Made by a program: the position numbers and the translations under genes
Notes under the pieces: model-generated
The model's input: the letters and a program-made list of their open reading frames with translations, nothing else
Told to the model about the DNA's origin: nothing
The model's database searches: none
DNA from: JADJLQ01 sp044227925
GTDB lineage: Bacteria; Bacteroidota; Bacteroidia; Chitinophagales; Saprospiraceae
Length of the DNA stretch: 64,000 nt
Reading direction: 5' to 3'
Assembly: GCA_044227925.1 (NCBI GenBank)
Contig: JBGAVW010000023.1
Location: forward strand, 1-64,000
In this document: one piece after another, positions 45,082 to 52,649 of the stretch
Position numbering within the stretch: the stretch's first letter is position 1
How the letters are laid out: each line of letters begins with the position of its first letter

Positions 45082-45426
45082 ATGCCTTTTATTGACTTTA
45101 AAACCAAGGAAAGTATCAAAATTTGGGATGGAATAGAAGGTGCCATCGCCTATTCAGATAAAATACTTTTTGGATACCTTACCATCGAAGAGGGATCTTT
45201 ATTACCGGTGCATCAGCATCCACATGAGCAATGGAGCCATCTTATCGAAGGTGAATTCATTTTTAATATTAATGGGGATGAAATGAAAATGAAACCCGGA
45301 ATGTCAGCTTATATCCCCGGGAATACTCCTCACTCAGGTACAGCCATAACTAAATGTGTGTTCCTGGATTGTTTTAATCCTGTAAGGGAAGATTGGGTAG
45401 AAAAAGAAAAGATTCAAAATAATTAA
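45082..45426 (+). CDS. Cupin-domain protein
   Basis: A 114-residue single-domain cupin. Metal-binding cupin motif 1 is VHQHPHEQWSHLIEGEF (three His and a Glu at about residues 46-60), and motif 2 is in SAYIPGNTPHSG (His about 94). There is no signal peptide. Such small cupins bind a metal and may be enzymes or sensors; the substrate is unknown. The next gene begins 4 bases after its stop, indicating one transcript. Confidence 0.88.
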   Translation: MPFIDFKTKESIKIWDGIEGAIAYSDKILFGYLTIEEGSLLPVHQHPHEQWSHLIEGEFIFNINGDEMKMKPGMSAYIPGNTPHSGTAITKCVFLDCFNPVREDWVEKEKIQNN

Positions 45427-45430
45427 ATCT

Positions 45431-45811
45431 ATGAAAACTGTTTTTTGTTTATTTGTTTTTAATATAATGGTAAGTGCAAGTGTTCTGGGACAGGACTTGG
45501 CTAAACCTCAGGTAGACTCAGTAATATTAGAGGAGTATTGCAGCCTTGTCACCAGAGGCAAACTATTTTCCAATGAAGTAACTATTGCCATTGATTTTGG
45601 TGACAATCCTAATAATCGAAAGCGCTTAAGAGATCGAAAAGGCGAGGTGGTTGATTTTACCAGTACTATTGATGCCCTCAATTACCTGGGCGAACAGGGA
45701 TGGAAGCTTGTAAATGCATTCCCTATAAATGCAACTGCCAATTCCAGTCCTCAATATAATTATGTGTTTAAACGTGAATATCTCGGTAAGAAGCCAAAGG
45801 GCATGCAATAA
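45431..45811 (+). CDS. Small secreted protein, DUF4177-like
   Basis: A 126-residue protein with a signal peptide (CLFVFNIMVSASVLGQ, mature from about residue 21). The C-terminal half (DALNYLGEQGWKLVNAFP followed by YVFKRE) is the pattern of the DUF4177-like fold, where a helix with GWELV leads to a strand. Function is not known. It is co-transcribed with the cupin gene. The stop codon abuts the stem of the minus-strand terminator at 45811. Confidence 0.6.
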   Translation: MKTVFCLFVFNIMVSASVLGQDLAKPQVDSVILEEYCSLVTRGKLFSNEVTIAIDFGDNPNNRKRLRDRKGEVVDFTSTIDALNYLGEQGWKLVNAFPINATANSSPQYNYVFKREYLGKKPKGMQ

Positions 45812-45845
45812 AAAAGCCCGAATAAATTTCCATATTTATCCGGAC
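45811..45845 (-). terminator. Rho-independent terminator of the Asp/Arg-rich protein gene
   Basis: On the minus strand, GTCCGGATAAAT and ATTTATTCGGGC form a 12-pair stem (two G-U pairs) around ATGGAA, followed by TTTTTT. It lies about 50 bases past the stop codon of the gene at 45897-46610. On the plus strand there is no T-tract, so it is one-directional. Confidence 0.7.
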
Positions 45846-45896
45846 TGATTGTAAAAAGAGTGAGTCTCCTGATGTCTTAAATTCTAATACCTAATT

Positions 45897-46610
45897 TTAT
45901 CTCCAATATTCCTCCCGGTAATCATCTCGATGTCCACATCTATCGTCATGGTAAAATCTCATCATCAAATCTCCACCATTGGACCTGTATTCAATGCCTT
46001 CACCTCTGAAATAAAATTCATTTCCACGCCTGTCTACAAATAATCCTCTACTTCGCTCCACTACCTCATACCATTTTTCACCGTGGAATTTGATCCTTAA
46101 GCTTCGTCGGCTAAGATCTACGTGAATATGTGTGCCGGTGGTATGATTATGCCATTTACCTTCATAGATTCGATAATATTTACTCCAATTGTCACGATCC
46201 CTCCATTCATTATCCCGCCAATTCCTATCCCTGCCATTCCAATCCCGGTCTGTACGATCCCTGTCCCGATAATCACGGTCATTATAATCATTATAGGATC
46301 TATCCCAATTGGAATTATTTATTCTGGAGAAGTTAAAAATATTTCTTCTGTCTGCACTGCAATATTCCAATACATCCCCTCTCATTGTATAACAATTACC
46401 ATATCTGTCTCTGTATCCATTAGTAGTATATTCAGAAAAATTATCCCATGCATCGCGATTGGCTTGCCTTACCTTTATCCCTTCTCTGGTATAAACTATT
46501 TCAATTTCAGACCGGTTTGTTTCACAACGCCACCGACCATCCAATATGCCGGCGAACAATGCAAATGAAATCATGGAGAAAATAGCTGTGGTAAATAACC
46601 TGGTTTTCAT
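45897..46610 (-). CDS. Secreted protein with two similar domains joined by an Asp/Arg-rich repeat linker
   Basis: A 237-residue protein starting at the ATG at 46610 (the longer frame uses TTG). After a signal peptide (TTAIFSMISFALFAG), there are two similar domains. The first (about 23-98) runs LDGRWRCE..., DRYGNCY, MRGDVLEYCS; the second (about 155-230) runs YEGKWHNH..., DRRGNEF, FRGEGIEYRS. Between them is a linker of about 40 residues made of DRD/DRT/DW/RNW units. The D/R pattern gives alternating charges, suggesting a flexible or phase-separating spacer. The family is not recognised, and Trp/Arg richness suggests surface or metal/polyanion binding. Confidence 0.65.
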   Translation of the reverse strand: MKTRLFTTAIFSMISFALFAGILDGRWRCETNRSEIEIVYTREGIKVRQANRDAWDNFSEYTTNGYRDRYGNCYTMRGDVLEYCSADRRNIFNFSRINNSNWDRSYNDYNDRDYRDRDRTDRDWNGRDRNWRDNEWRDRDNWSKYYRIYEGKWHNHTTGTHIHVDLSRRSLRIKFHGEKWYEVVERSRGLFVDRRGNEFYFRGEGIEYRSNGGDLMMRFYHDDRCGHRDDYREEYWR

Positions 46611-46772
46611 AATCAATTAATTTAAATTGTGAATACTAATTATTGATCGTTTGACCCAGAGTTAAAAAGAATTAAGTATCAGTTAATTGGTTGTTAAATA
46701 CAACATTTTTTTAATTAATAGACCTAATTATAGGTACATGTGCATTATAAATGGCAAATGAAAGGAGGTACA

Positions 46773-47342
46773 CTATTTTACCTTTTCCGGATTATTACTC
46801 ACAAAACTTTTCCAGGAAGAAATTTTTTTTGAAGAGCCATTACTCAATACCAAGCCTGCATTTTGATGATGACAGACTGCACAGGCAAGTGCATCCGTCG
46901 CATCAAAATGAGCAGATTGAATTGGGGTACCGAGTATATGTGATAACATAGCCGCAACTTGTTCTTTTGCGGCGTTACCATTTCCGGTGACGGACTGTTT
47001 GATTTTCTTGGGAGAATACTCATGTATCTCCAATCCCATAGTAATGGCCGCCGCTATGGACACCCCTTGTGCCCGACCCAGTTTAAGCATGGCTTGTACA
47101 TTTTTACCATAAAAAGGGGCCTCAATAGCCATTACTCCCGGTTGGTATGCTTCTATCAAGTCCTGCAGTTGGTGATATATTTCTTTCAGTTTTTCCTGGT
47201 GGTCGTCCAGTTTTTTGAGTTGCATGGTCCCGTAAGTATGTACTTTGATGCCATTGCCAAATGGTTCAATTATCGCATAGCCTAATAGCTGAGTGCCCGG
47301 ATCCACTCCCAAAATTCGCAACTTGTTTGTTTTAAATGGCAT
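46773..47342 (-). CDS. ruvC: Holliday junction resolvase RuvC
   Basis: The endonuclease that resolves four-way junctions after RuvAB branch migration. The RNase H-like active site is visible: D14 in LGVDPGTQL, Glu in AIEAPFYGKN, and the closing HFDATDALACAVCH with two Asp. KKIKQSVTGNGNAAKEQV is the DNA-binding region. Length 189, the normal size. ruvA and ruvB are not in the window, which is common in Bacteroidota. Confidence 0.96.
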   Translation of the reverse strand: MPFKTNKLRILGVDPGTQLLGYAIIEPFGNGIKVHTYGTMQLKKLDDHQEKLKEIYHQLQDLIEAYQPGVMAIEAPFYGKNVQAMLKLGRAQGVSIAAAITMGLEIHEYSPKKIKQSVTGNGNAAKEQVAAMLSHILGTPIQSAHFDATDALACAVCHHQNAGLVLSNGSSKKISSWKSFVSNNPEKVK

Positions 47343-47493
47343 GCTTGGAGGGGCAATTTCAGGATTATTTTTGTATTAAAAAAATTTGTAATATAATAAT
47401 TCAATTCCAGACACTTTAGGGCACTGCTGCAGAGCCCAAATTCACTTTAACTAACTGTATATGAATAAAGTATAAAAGGATAAGCTCTTTGCT

Positions 47494-47501
47494 TATTTTT
47501 G
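47494..47501 (+). promoter_or_regulatory. -7 box upstream of the DUF3108/DUF4230 operon
   Basis: TATTTTTG is a full match to TAnnTTTG, 86 bases before the ATG at 47588. A second near match, TTATTTTG at 47566-47573, lies only 14 bases before the ATG, so two promoters are possible. Confidence 0.4.
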
Positions 47502-47587
47502 TGCGGAAATGTGAAGGAAAAGATAAGATTTATTAAATTAGAATTTTATTTGCCTGATTTTCGTTTATTTTGATTAAGATAAAGCAC

Positions 47588-48418
47588 ATGCTTAGATCGT
47601 ATATTTTCGGACTTATAATTATAATTGGGTCATACCAGGATACCACTGGTGCTGCAAAGTCAATCAAAGAAGAAAATCTGTGCAGACCAGAGAATAATAC
47701 TTTTACAGTTGGGGAAGAACTCACATATAAAATATACTACAATTGGAATTTCATTTGGTTATCGGCAGGAGAAGTTGTCTTTAAAGTAGAAGATATGGGT
47801 GAGCAGTATAAGTTTACTGCCAGGGGCAAAACGTATAGTTCTTACGATTGGTTTTTCAAAGCGGATGATTATTTTGAATCTATAGTAGACAAAAGCACTT
47901 TATTGCCCATTACGTTTAAACGCGATATCAAAGAGAATAAATATCGATACTATGAAAAAATAGAGTTTGACAGAAATGGCAATCAATTAAAATCCTGGAC
48001 AGGCAAAAGTGAGAGCACTGCCAAACTCACTAATCATCAATTCCAGGGGTGTATGCGGGATGTATTAGCTATGGTATATGCTGTGAGGGTTCAGGATTTT
48101 GAATCCTTACAATCAGGAAGCAATGTCCCAATCAATCTATTTTTAGATAATAAAAACTATAGTCTTAATATCAAATATATGGGCAAGCGAGAGGAAAAAA
48201 GAATTCATACCATGGGCAAACAAAAAGCATATCAACTTAGCCCCGAGACTATAGCCGGAACGGTATTTAAAGAAAAGGACCGTATGAATATCTGGGCCAG
48301 TGCGGATCAAAATAAAATCCCTCTGTTAATCGAATCTCCAGTATCGGTAGGATCAGTAAAAGCAATTCTTATAAAACACAAAGGATTAAAATACCCATTT
48401 GAATCAGAACGAAAATAA
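47588..48418 (+). CDS. DUF3108-domain exported protein
   Basis: A 276-residue exported protein. The frame can be extended six codons upstream only with a TTG, so the ATG at 47588 is chosen; it opens with a hydrophobic signal (LRSYIFGLIIIIGSY). The core shows the DUF3108 pattern: FTVGEELTYKIYYNW, LSAGEVVFKVED and later a TFKRDIKE strand. Family members occur at the cell envelope of Gram-negative bacteria, with function not defined. It is followed after one base by the DUF4230 gene, so the two form an operon. Confidence 0.8.
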   Translation: MLRSYIFGLIIIIGSYQDTTGAAKSIKEENLCRPENNTFTVGEELTYKIYYNWNFIWLSAGEVVFKVEDMGEQYKFTARGKTYSSYDWFFKADDYFESIVDKSTLLPITFKRDIKENKYRYYEKIEFDRNGNQLKSWTGKSESTAKLTNHQFQGCMRDVLAMVYAVRVQDFESLQSGSNVPINLFLDNKNYSLNIKYMGKREEKRIHTMGKQKAYQLSPETIAGTVFKEKDRMNIWASADQNKIPLLIESPVSVGSVKAILIKHKGLKYPFESERK

Positions 48419-48419
48419 A

Positions 48420-49019
48420 ATGCTTAAAGAAATAAAGAATGCACTCTTACTGGCTGTAATTATCTTATCCATTATTGCAGGGTATTTTATATACCAATGG
48501 TTTAAATCAAAATCAGAATTTAAAGTAGAAAAAAACGCAACTGTCTTGCTTGAAAGAATACAAAAAGTAGCGAAACTCACTACTGTAGAGGGTAATTTCT
48601 CGGAGCTATTCGAACAAAAAAGTTTTAAATATTTTGATATCAGTCCATTTCAAAAAAAAGTACTGGTACGGGTAAAAGCAAAAGTAGCTGCGGGATTCGA
48701 CTACGAAGGGTTGAAAATTGATGTGGATAGTCTGCGCCATACCATTTGGATTAATAAACTTCCTGATCCTGAAATTCTATATATCGATCACAGCCTGGAT
48801 TATTACGATATCTCTGAAGGATTATTTGTCTCTTTTGATGAAGCCGATTATAATCAAATACAGGCAGAGGCGAAAGCACTCATAAAACAAAAAGCCTCCG
48901 AAAGTAATTTACTCAGAGAGGCTCAATCACAAGGTGACACTTTTATGGAAATTATATCAAGTATAGCTACGGCTTCTGGCTGGGATGTAAAAGTAAGGAC
49001 AAGACCGGCGATTCAATAA
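48420..49019 (+). CDS. DUF4230-family membrane-anchored protein
   Basis: A 199-residue protein starting at the ATG at 48420 (an upstream TTG frame would overlap DUF3108). One N-terminal membrane helix (LLLAVIILSIIAGYFIYQW) precedes a soluble domain with FDISPFQKKVLVRVKAKVAAGFD and ILYIDHSLDYYDI, typical of DUF4230. Function unknown; its family is widespread in Bacteroidota and Firmicutes. It is coupled to the DUF3108 gene by one-base spacing. A 7-base repeat block follows the stop. Confidence 0.8.
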   Translation: MLKEIKNALLLAVIILSIIAGYFIYQWFKSKSEFKVEKNATVLLERIQKVAKLTTVEGNFSELFEQKSFKYFDISPFQKKVLVRVKAKVAAGFDYEGLKIDVDSLRHTIWINKLPDPEILYIDHSLDYYDISEGLFVSFDEADYNQIQAEAKALIKQKASESNLLREAQSQGDTFMEIISSIATASGWDVKVRTRPAIQ

Positions 49020-49082
49020 ACAATGGACAATGGGTAACAGGCAATGGACAATGATCAATGGACAATGGTCAATGGGCAATAG
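49019..49082. repeat. 7-base-period tandem repeat, CAATGGN type
   Basis: Right after the DUF4230 stop codon, degenerate units CAATGGA, CAATGGG, CAATGAT, CAATGGA, CAATGGT, CAATGGG follow one another, mostly at 7-base steps. No protein is encoded. About 60 bases further on (49144-49175) a second degraded set with AATTGTA/AATTCGT/AAATTGT units occurs. Confidence 0.65.
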
Positions 49083-49190
49083 CCGTTTGACAATTTCCTC
49101 ATGACTAAAAAACGGTCAATCAGTTTCATGTACCATCTAATCTGCAATTGTAATTCGTAAATTGTCCAATTGTAATCAAAAGTGGTAGCT

Positions 49191-51485
49191 CTACTGCACC
49201 ACCAATTTCTGCTCACTCAACTTATTACCCTCTTTTACACGTACTAAATAGGTTCCATTAGCCAGATTGCTGATATCAATTGATTGTCTTCCGCCAAAAT
49301 TATCCCAATTGCCTTTATGCACTACTCTTCCGGATAAGTCTATGATTTCGATTTTAATATTTTTACCTTGATCATAGATTACATCAACCTTCTTATTTGC
49401 AGGATTGGGAATGAGTTTTAACTGATTGGCAAAATCTTTTACAATCGTTGTAGAACCTGATGATACAGATTTAGATTTATCAATCTCTGATGATTTAGTA
49501 TCCTCCTTCTGCGTGGACACTGCAACAGACAATCTAAAAGCAATCGGTATATTATATTGGACTGCGACACTCTTTCCACCTTGCTTACCCGGTATCCACT
49601 TTTCTGACATAGAATTCATTAAATTAATAACCCGTAATGCTTCAGCACCGCATCCTCCCCCTAAATCACGGATTATTTCAGCATCGGTAATCCTTCCATC
49701 TTTTTCAATTACAAATGAAATTACCGCCTTTCCTTGAATAGAATCTTTTTTGGCTTGATCAGGATATTTAATATTCTGATATAAGAATTGGAGCATTTTT
49801 TCATCAGCGCATTTTTTCTTTTCATCTATAGTATTGAGATTTTCACAACCAGGGAATCGGGGGGCTTCTTCTACTACTTTATAAATATCCTCCCCAGTCT
49901 TTGATTTCAAGATTAACTGACTGGTTGCAGCAGGAGATACCTTTTGGTCAAAAGAATTAGCGGATGGAGGCAGGTTGGCTGGTGAATTGCCCGATAATTT
50001 AAAAGCAATAGGTATGTTATATTGAACTGCAACACTTTTTCCGCTTTGCTTACCCGGTATCCAATTTTCTGGCATAGAATTCATTAAATTAATAACCCGT
50101 AATGCTTCAACACCACATCCTCCTCCTAAATCACGGACTATTTCAGCATCGGTAATCCTTCCATCTTTTTCAATCACAAATGAAATTACCACTCTTCCTT
50201 GTATATTTTCGTTTTTTGCTTGAAGGGGGTACTTTATATTTTGATATAAAAATTGGAGCATTTTTTCATCAGCACATTTTTTCTTTTCATCCATGGAGGA
50301 AAGATTTTCACAACCAGGGAAGCGGGGGGCTTCTTCTACTACTTTGAAGATTTCGCGGGGATTAGAATCAATTATTTTATGTTCACGGCGGTCCAACAAA
50401 ATTGCGTTAGTCTTAGTAAATATTTCTATCACCCCATTTTTCCCTTCATCCCCATACTTCTCCAGGTCCTTTTGGCTTTTTATTACATTCATTGAACTGA
50501 TCTGGTCGGGAGCGATATTTTTTATTTCATCTAATTTTACTTTTTTACCATTGAGTAAGTACAATACATTGGATGGCAGGCTATCTTGCGATCTTGTCAA
50601 TTGAATTTCTTCATTCTTCCCCTTCTCTGGCGTCTTGTAAGCAAACAATACAACCAGAAAAAATAGGGCTGGCAGGATCAATGCATATTTCCATATCATT
50701 GATTTTTTTGATTTATCTTTTAACATCATGTCAATTCTGTTTTTTAATTGTGAATAAATAAAATGATTGGCGAGTGAAAGCTGAAGTCCACTCTGGGCGC
50801 TACCTACTAATAATGAACCATATGATTCGGTATCCGTCGACTTTAATACCTGGGCATCGGCTATATATTCATGAGTATCGCGTATATTTTTTTTGTACCA
50901 ATAGATTAGTGGATTCCACCAAAAGAATGTACCAATTAATTCAACAAAAAGAATGTCCAGACTATGCCAGCCATGTACATGACTTATTTCATGAATCAAT
51001 ATTCTATTCCATTCAGGATCTTTAAATTTTAACTGGTCACTGATGAATACGTAATTGAAAAAAGAAAAAGGCAAGTGTTCATAGTCTGTTTTGATTTCGG
51101 TGTAATTAGTATACTTTATATGTGGATATCTTTTTATTTGAATTAATATGGAATACGTATCTTTTATAAGTTTACTGAGAAATAGAATAAATCCCAGCCA
51201 AAATACCATTTGAATAATTTGCATATAACCAATGCCTTTTTCTACCTCAATTTGACTGATCTCAAATATTTGTGCACCACCCTGAAAAGGCACCACATAA
51301 TTAATGGAAGTGCTTATACTCGACTCCCATACTTCTCTCGCAAATGGAAACAATAATCCTATCCCCAGGGTGACCAATAAATACCACCTGTTATTAACAA
51401 AAAATGTTTCCCTTTTTAGAAAGAGTTTGTACACTATTAAAAAGAAAAGCCAACAAAGGCTGGTTTGCAAGAAATAAGTAATCAT
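49191..51485 (-). CDS. BlaR1-like M56 metallopeptidase with plug-like domain, two TonB_C domains and a T9SS sorting domain
   Basis: A 764-residue modular protein. Residues 1-285 are a BlaR1/MecR1-type membrane zinc protease: helices at about 3-22, 35-50, 88-107 and 264-283, HEISH at 165-169 and HEYIADAQ at 205-212. Residues about 303-362 resemble a TonB-receptor plug (LYLLNGKKVKLDEI, GVIEIFTK). Two near-identical TonB C-terminal domains follow (about 375-495 and 530-650), each with CENL, CADEK, QNIKYP and VISFVIEKDGRI. The last 75 residues (LIPNPANKKVDVIY... to NGTYLVRV and KLVVQ) form a Por secretion C-terminal sorting domain. The BlaI repressor gene is 4 bases upstream, implying induced proteolysis of BlaI. 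Confidence 0.88.
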   Translation of the reverse strand: MITYFLQTSLCWLFFLIVYKLFLKRETFFVNNRWYLLVTLGIGLLFPFAREVWESSISTSINYVVPFQGGAQIFEISQIEVEKGIGYMQIIQMVFWLGFILFLSKLIKDTYSILIQIKRYPHIKYTNYTEIKTDYEHLPFSFFNYVFISDQLKFKDPEWNRILIHEISHVHGWHSLDILFVELIGTFFWWNPLIYWYKKNIRDTHEYIADAQVLKSTDTESYGSLLVGSAQSGLQLSLANHFIYSQLKNRIDMMLKDKSKKSMIWKYALILPALFFLVVLFAYKTPEKGKNEEIQLTRSQDSLPSNVLYLLNGKKVKLDEIKNIAPDQISSMNVIKSQKDLEKYGDEGKNGVIEIFTKTNAILLDRREHKIIDSNPREIFKVVEEAPRFPGCENLSSMDEKKKCADEKMLQFLYQNIKYPLQAKNENIQGRVVISFVIEKDGRITDAEIVRDLGGGCGVEALRVINLMNSMPENWIPGKQSGKSVAVQYNIPIAFKLSGNSPANLPPSANSFDQKVSPAATSQLILKSKTGEDIYKVVEEAPRFPGCENLNTIDEKKKCADEKMLQFLYQNIKYPDQAKKDSIQGKAVISFVIEKDGRITDAEIIRDLGGGCGAEALRVINLMNSMSEKWIPGKQGGKSVAVQYNIPIAFRLSVAVSTQKEDTKSSEIDKSKSVSSGSTTIVKDFANQLKLIPNPANKKVDVIYDQGKNIKIEIIDLSGRVVHKGNWDNFGGRQSIDISNLANGTYLVRVKEGNKLSEQKLVVQ
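49536..49888. repeat. Internal tandem duplication, copy A (encodes second TonB_C domain)
   Basis: About 353 bases highly similar to 50001-50353, offset by 465 bases (155 codons, in frame). Differences are scattered single substitutions, for example CAATCGGTAT versus CAATAGGTAT at the start. The repeat encodes a complete TonB_C domain with its leading EEAPRFPGCENL segment. The similarity at DNA level suggests a recent duplication or ongoing gene conversion. Confidence 0.75.
50001..50353. repeat. Internal tandem duplication, copy B (encodes first TonB_C domain)
   Basis: The partner of 49536-49888. Both copies lie on the minus-strand gene, so this one encodes the domain nearer the N-terminus. 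A non-repeated linker of about 37 codons (49889-50000) joins them. Confidence 0.75.
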
Positions 51486-51489
51486 GAGT

Positions 51490-51858
51490 TCATTTCTTTT
51501 TTGATGATTTTAATTGCTCAGCCAGCTGTGTGAGCTCTTTTATACTCAAATCATTTTCCTTCACCAGGAAGGAAACCAGACTATTGGCATTACCGCCAAA
51601 ATAGTCCGCAATAAAATTTCGGATGGAATGTTTACTGTATTCCTCTTTGGCTACTATTGGAAAATACTCATAGGTACGACCATAGGCTTTGTGATCTACA
51701 AAACCTTTTTTCTCCAAAATGCGAACTATGGAAGAAATGGAACTGTGTGGGGGGCGAGGGTCACCCAATTCATCTAAAATATCGCTGACCAGTACCCTAC
51801 CCTTGCTCCATATGATCTGCATGATTTCTTCTTCTGCTTTTGTAAGTCGTTTACTCAT
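51490..51858 (-). CDS. BlaI/MecI-family transcriptional repressor
   Basis: A 122-residue winged-helix repressor. LTKAEEEIMQIIWSKGRVLVSDILDEL and the recognition region HSSISSIVRILEKKGFVDHK are diagnostic of BlaI/MecI. The cleavage-sensitive dimer region follows. It is 4 bases upstream of the BlaR1-like gene and presumably represses its own operon until its partner cuts it. A -7 box lies 20 bases upstream of the ATG. I could not see a clear TACA-N-TGTA operator, so the binding site is not assigned. Confidence 0.93.
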   Translation of the reverse strand: MSKRLTKAEEEIMQIIWSKGRVLVSDILDELGDPRPPHSSISSIVRILEKKGFVDHKAYGRTYEYFPIVAKEEYSKHSIRNFIADYFGGNANSLVSFLVKENDLSIKELTQLAEQLKSSKKK

Positions 51859-51877
51859 CTTTTATAATTTGATAAGT

Positions 51878-51885
51878 CAAATATA
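51878..51885 (-). promoter_or_regulatory. -7 box of the blaI-blaR1-like operon
   Basis: The minus strand reads TATATTTG, matching TAnnTTTG. A TTGACA-like element lies about 18 bases upstream. Start at about 51871-51873 gives a leader of roughly 13-15 bases before the ATG at 51858. Confidence 0.5.
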
Positions 51886-52098
51886 CAACGCAGAAATTCG
51901 TTTGTCAACTATTTTTTAATATTTGTAACGTATTTTTTAGTTAAATAATTGCCTTTATCGATCCCGGATACTAAAACGGTGTAATTCCTTCAACAGGATA
52001 AATACATATCTGCAATAAAAATTGGGCAAAATGAAAACCTTATTATTGTCAATACTATAAACTACATTGGCCTATCCCCAAATTATCAACCATATGTG

Positions 52099-52177
52099 TA
52101 CAAATTACAACATATATCGTACATCGTACATCGTACATCTTACATCTTAATTCATAACTCGTAAATTCTAAAATCGT
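52099..52177. repeat. 7-base-period tandem repeat, CGTACAT type
   Basis: At 52116-52149 the unit CGTACAT repeats three times and then continues as CTTACAT and CTTA, with degraded flanks (AATTCATAACTCGTAAATTC). ACATCGT in this array is the reverse complement of ACGATGT in the 37210-37269 block. It lies just beyond the stop codon of the DoxX gene. Confidence 0.7.
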
Positions 52178-52195
52178 GAGTGGCGCTCAGTACAT

Positions 52196-52627
52196 TTATT
52201 TCCCTCTACTTGCCCACCAATGTTCCACCGAAAATTTTCCTGAACCCAGTAAAAACAAAGCCACATAGGAAAACAGAAATAATAATGCATGTTCTTTATC
52301 TCCCAATGAATCTTTACCATGTATTACAAAAGCAATTACCAACATATTTATAATTAAAATGACCAGAGCAGGCCTGGTAAATAATCCAAGAACAATTAAG
52401 ATAGAGCAGACAAATTCTGCCAATACCACCAATATCAGTGATGTCGAAGATCCCAAACCTAACGGATCCGGAAAATCTATTGGCCCTCCTCCGATCAATG
52501 TTTGAAACTTTGGATAACCATGTAATAACATCAGGGCACAGATCGAAAGCCTTATGATCAACGAGACCCAATCCGTAGAGTCATGAGACCATCGAGAAGC
52601 AGATAAGAGTTTTTTAGTAAAAGTCAT
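52196..52627 (-). CDS. DoxX-family membrane protein
   Basis: A 143-residue protein with four membrane helices (about 24-42, 62-80, 88-106 and 113-133). DWVSLIIRLSICALMLLHGYPKF and FVCSILIVLGLFTRPA match the DoxX pattern. Family members are linked to thiol or redox balance, but function in Bacteroidota is not known. It lies 22 bases downstream of the barrel-protein gene and may be in the same transcript. Confidence 0.87.
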   Translation of the reverse strand: MTFTKKLLSASRWSHDSTDWVSLIIRLSICALMLLHGYPKFQTLIGGGPIDFPDPLGLGSSTSLILVVLAEFVCSILIVLGLFTRPALVILIINMLVIAFVIHGKDSLGDKEHALLFLFSYVALFLLGSGKFSVEHWWASRGK

Positions 52628-52649
52628 ATTTAGCGAGTTTTTGTATTGA

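Larger units (their letters stand above)
51859..52195. other. 337-base gap between the blaI promoter and the DoxX gene
   Basis: Contains the blaI promoter at its left end, a ten-codon open frame at 52031-52060 (MKTLLLSIL) that looks like a leftover signal-peptide start, and the 7-base repeat block at 52099-52177. No gene of normal length is present. Confidence 0.5.

Noticed and set aside
45811..45845. Bidirectional terminator for the small secreted protein gene
   Set aside because: The plus-strand reading has no T-tract after the stem; only the minus strand qualifies.
46122..46568. 148-codon plus-strand open frame rich in Ile and Pro
   Set aside because: It is the complementary shadow of the Asp/Arg-rich repeat gene on the minus strand, whose signal peptide and terminator support it.
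51886..51935. Candidate BlaI operator with TACA and TGTA halves
   Set aside because: TACAACG and TTTGTAACG occur but with irregular spacing and no clean dyad.
52031..52060. Ten-codon open frame MKTLLLSIL
   Set aside because: Too short, no promoter or attenuation structure; probably chance or a remnant.
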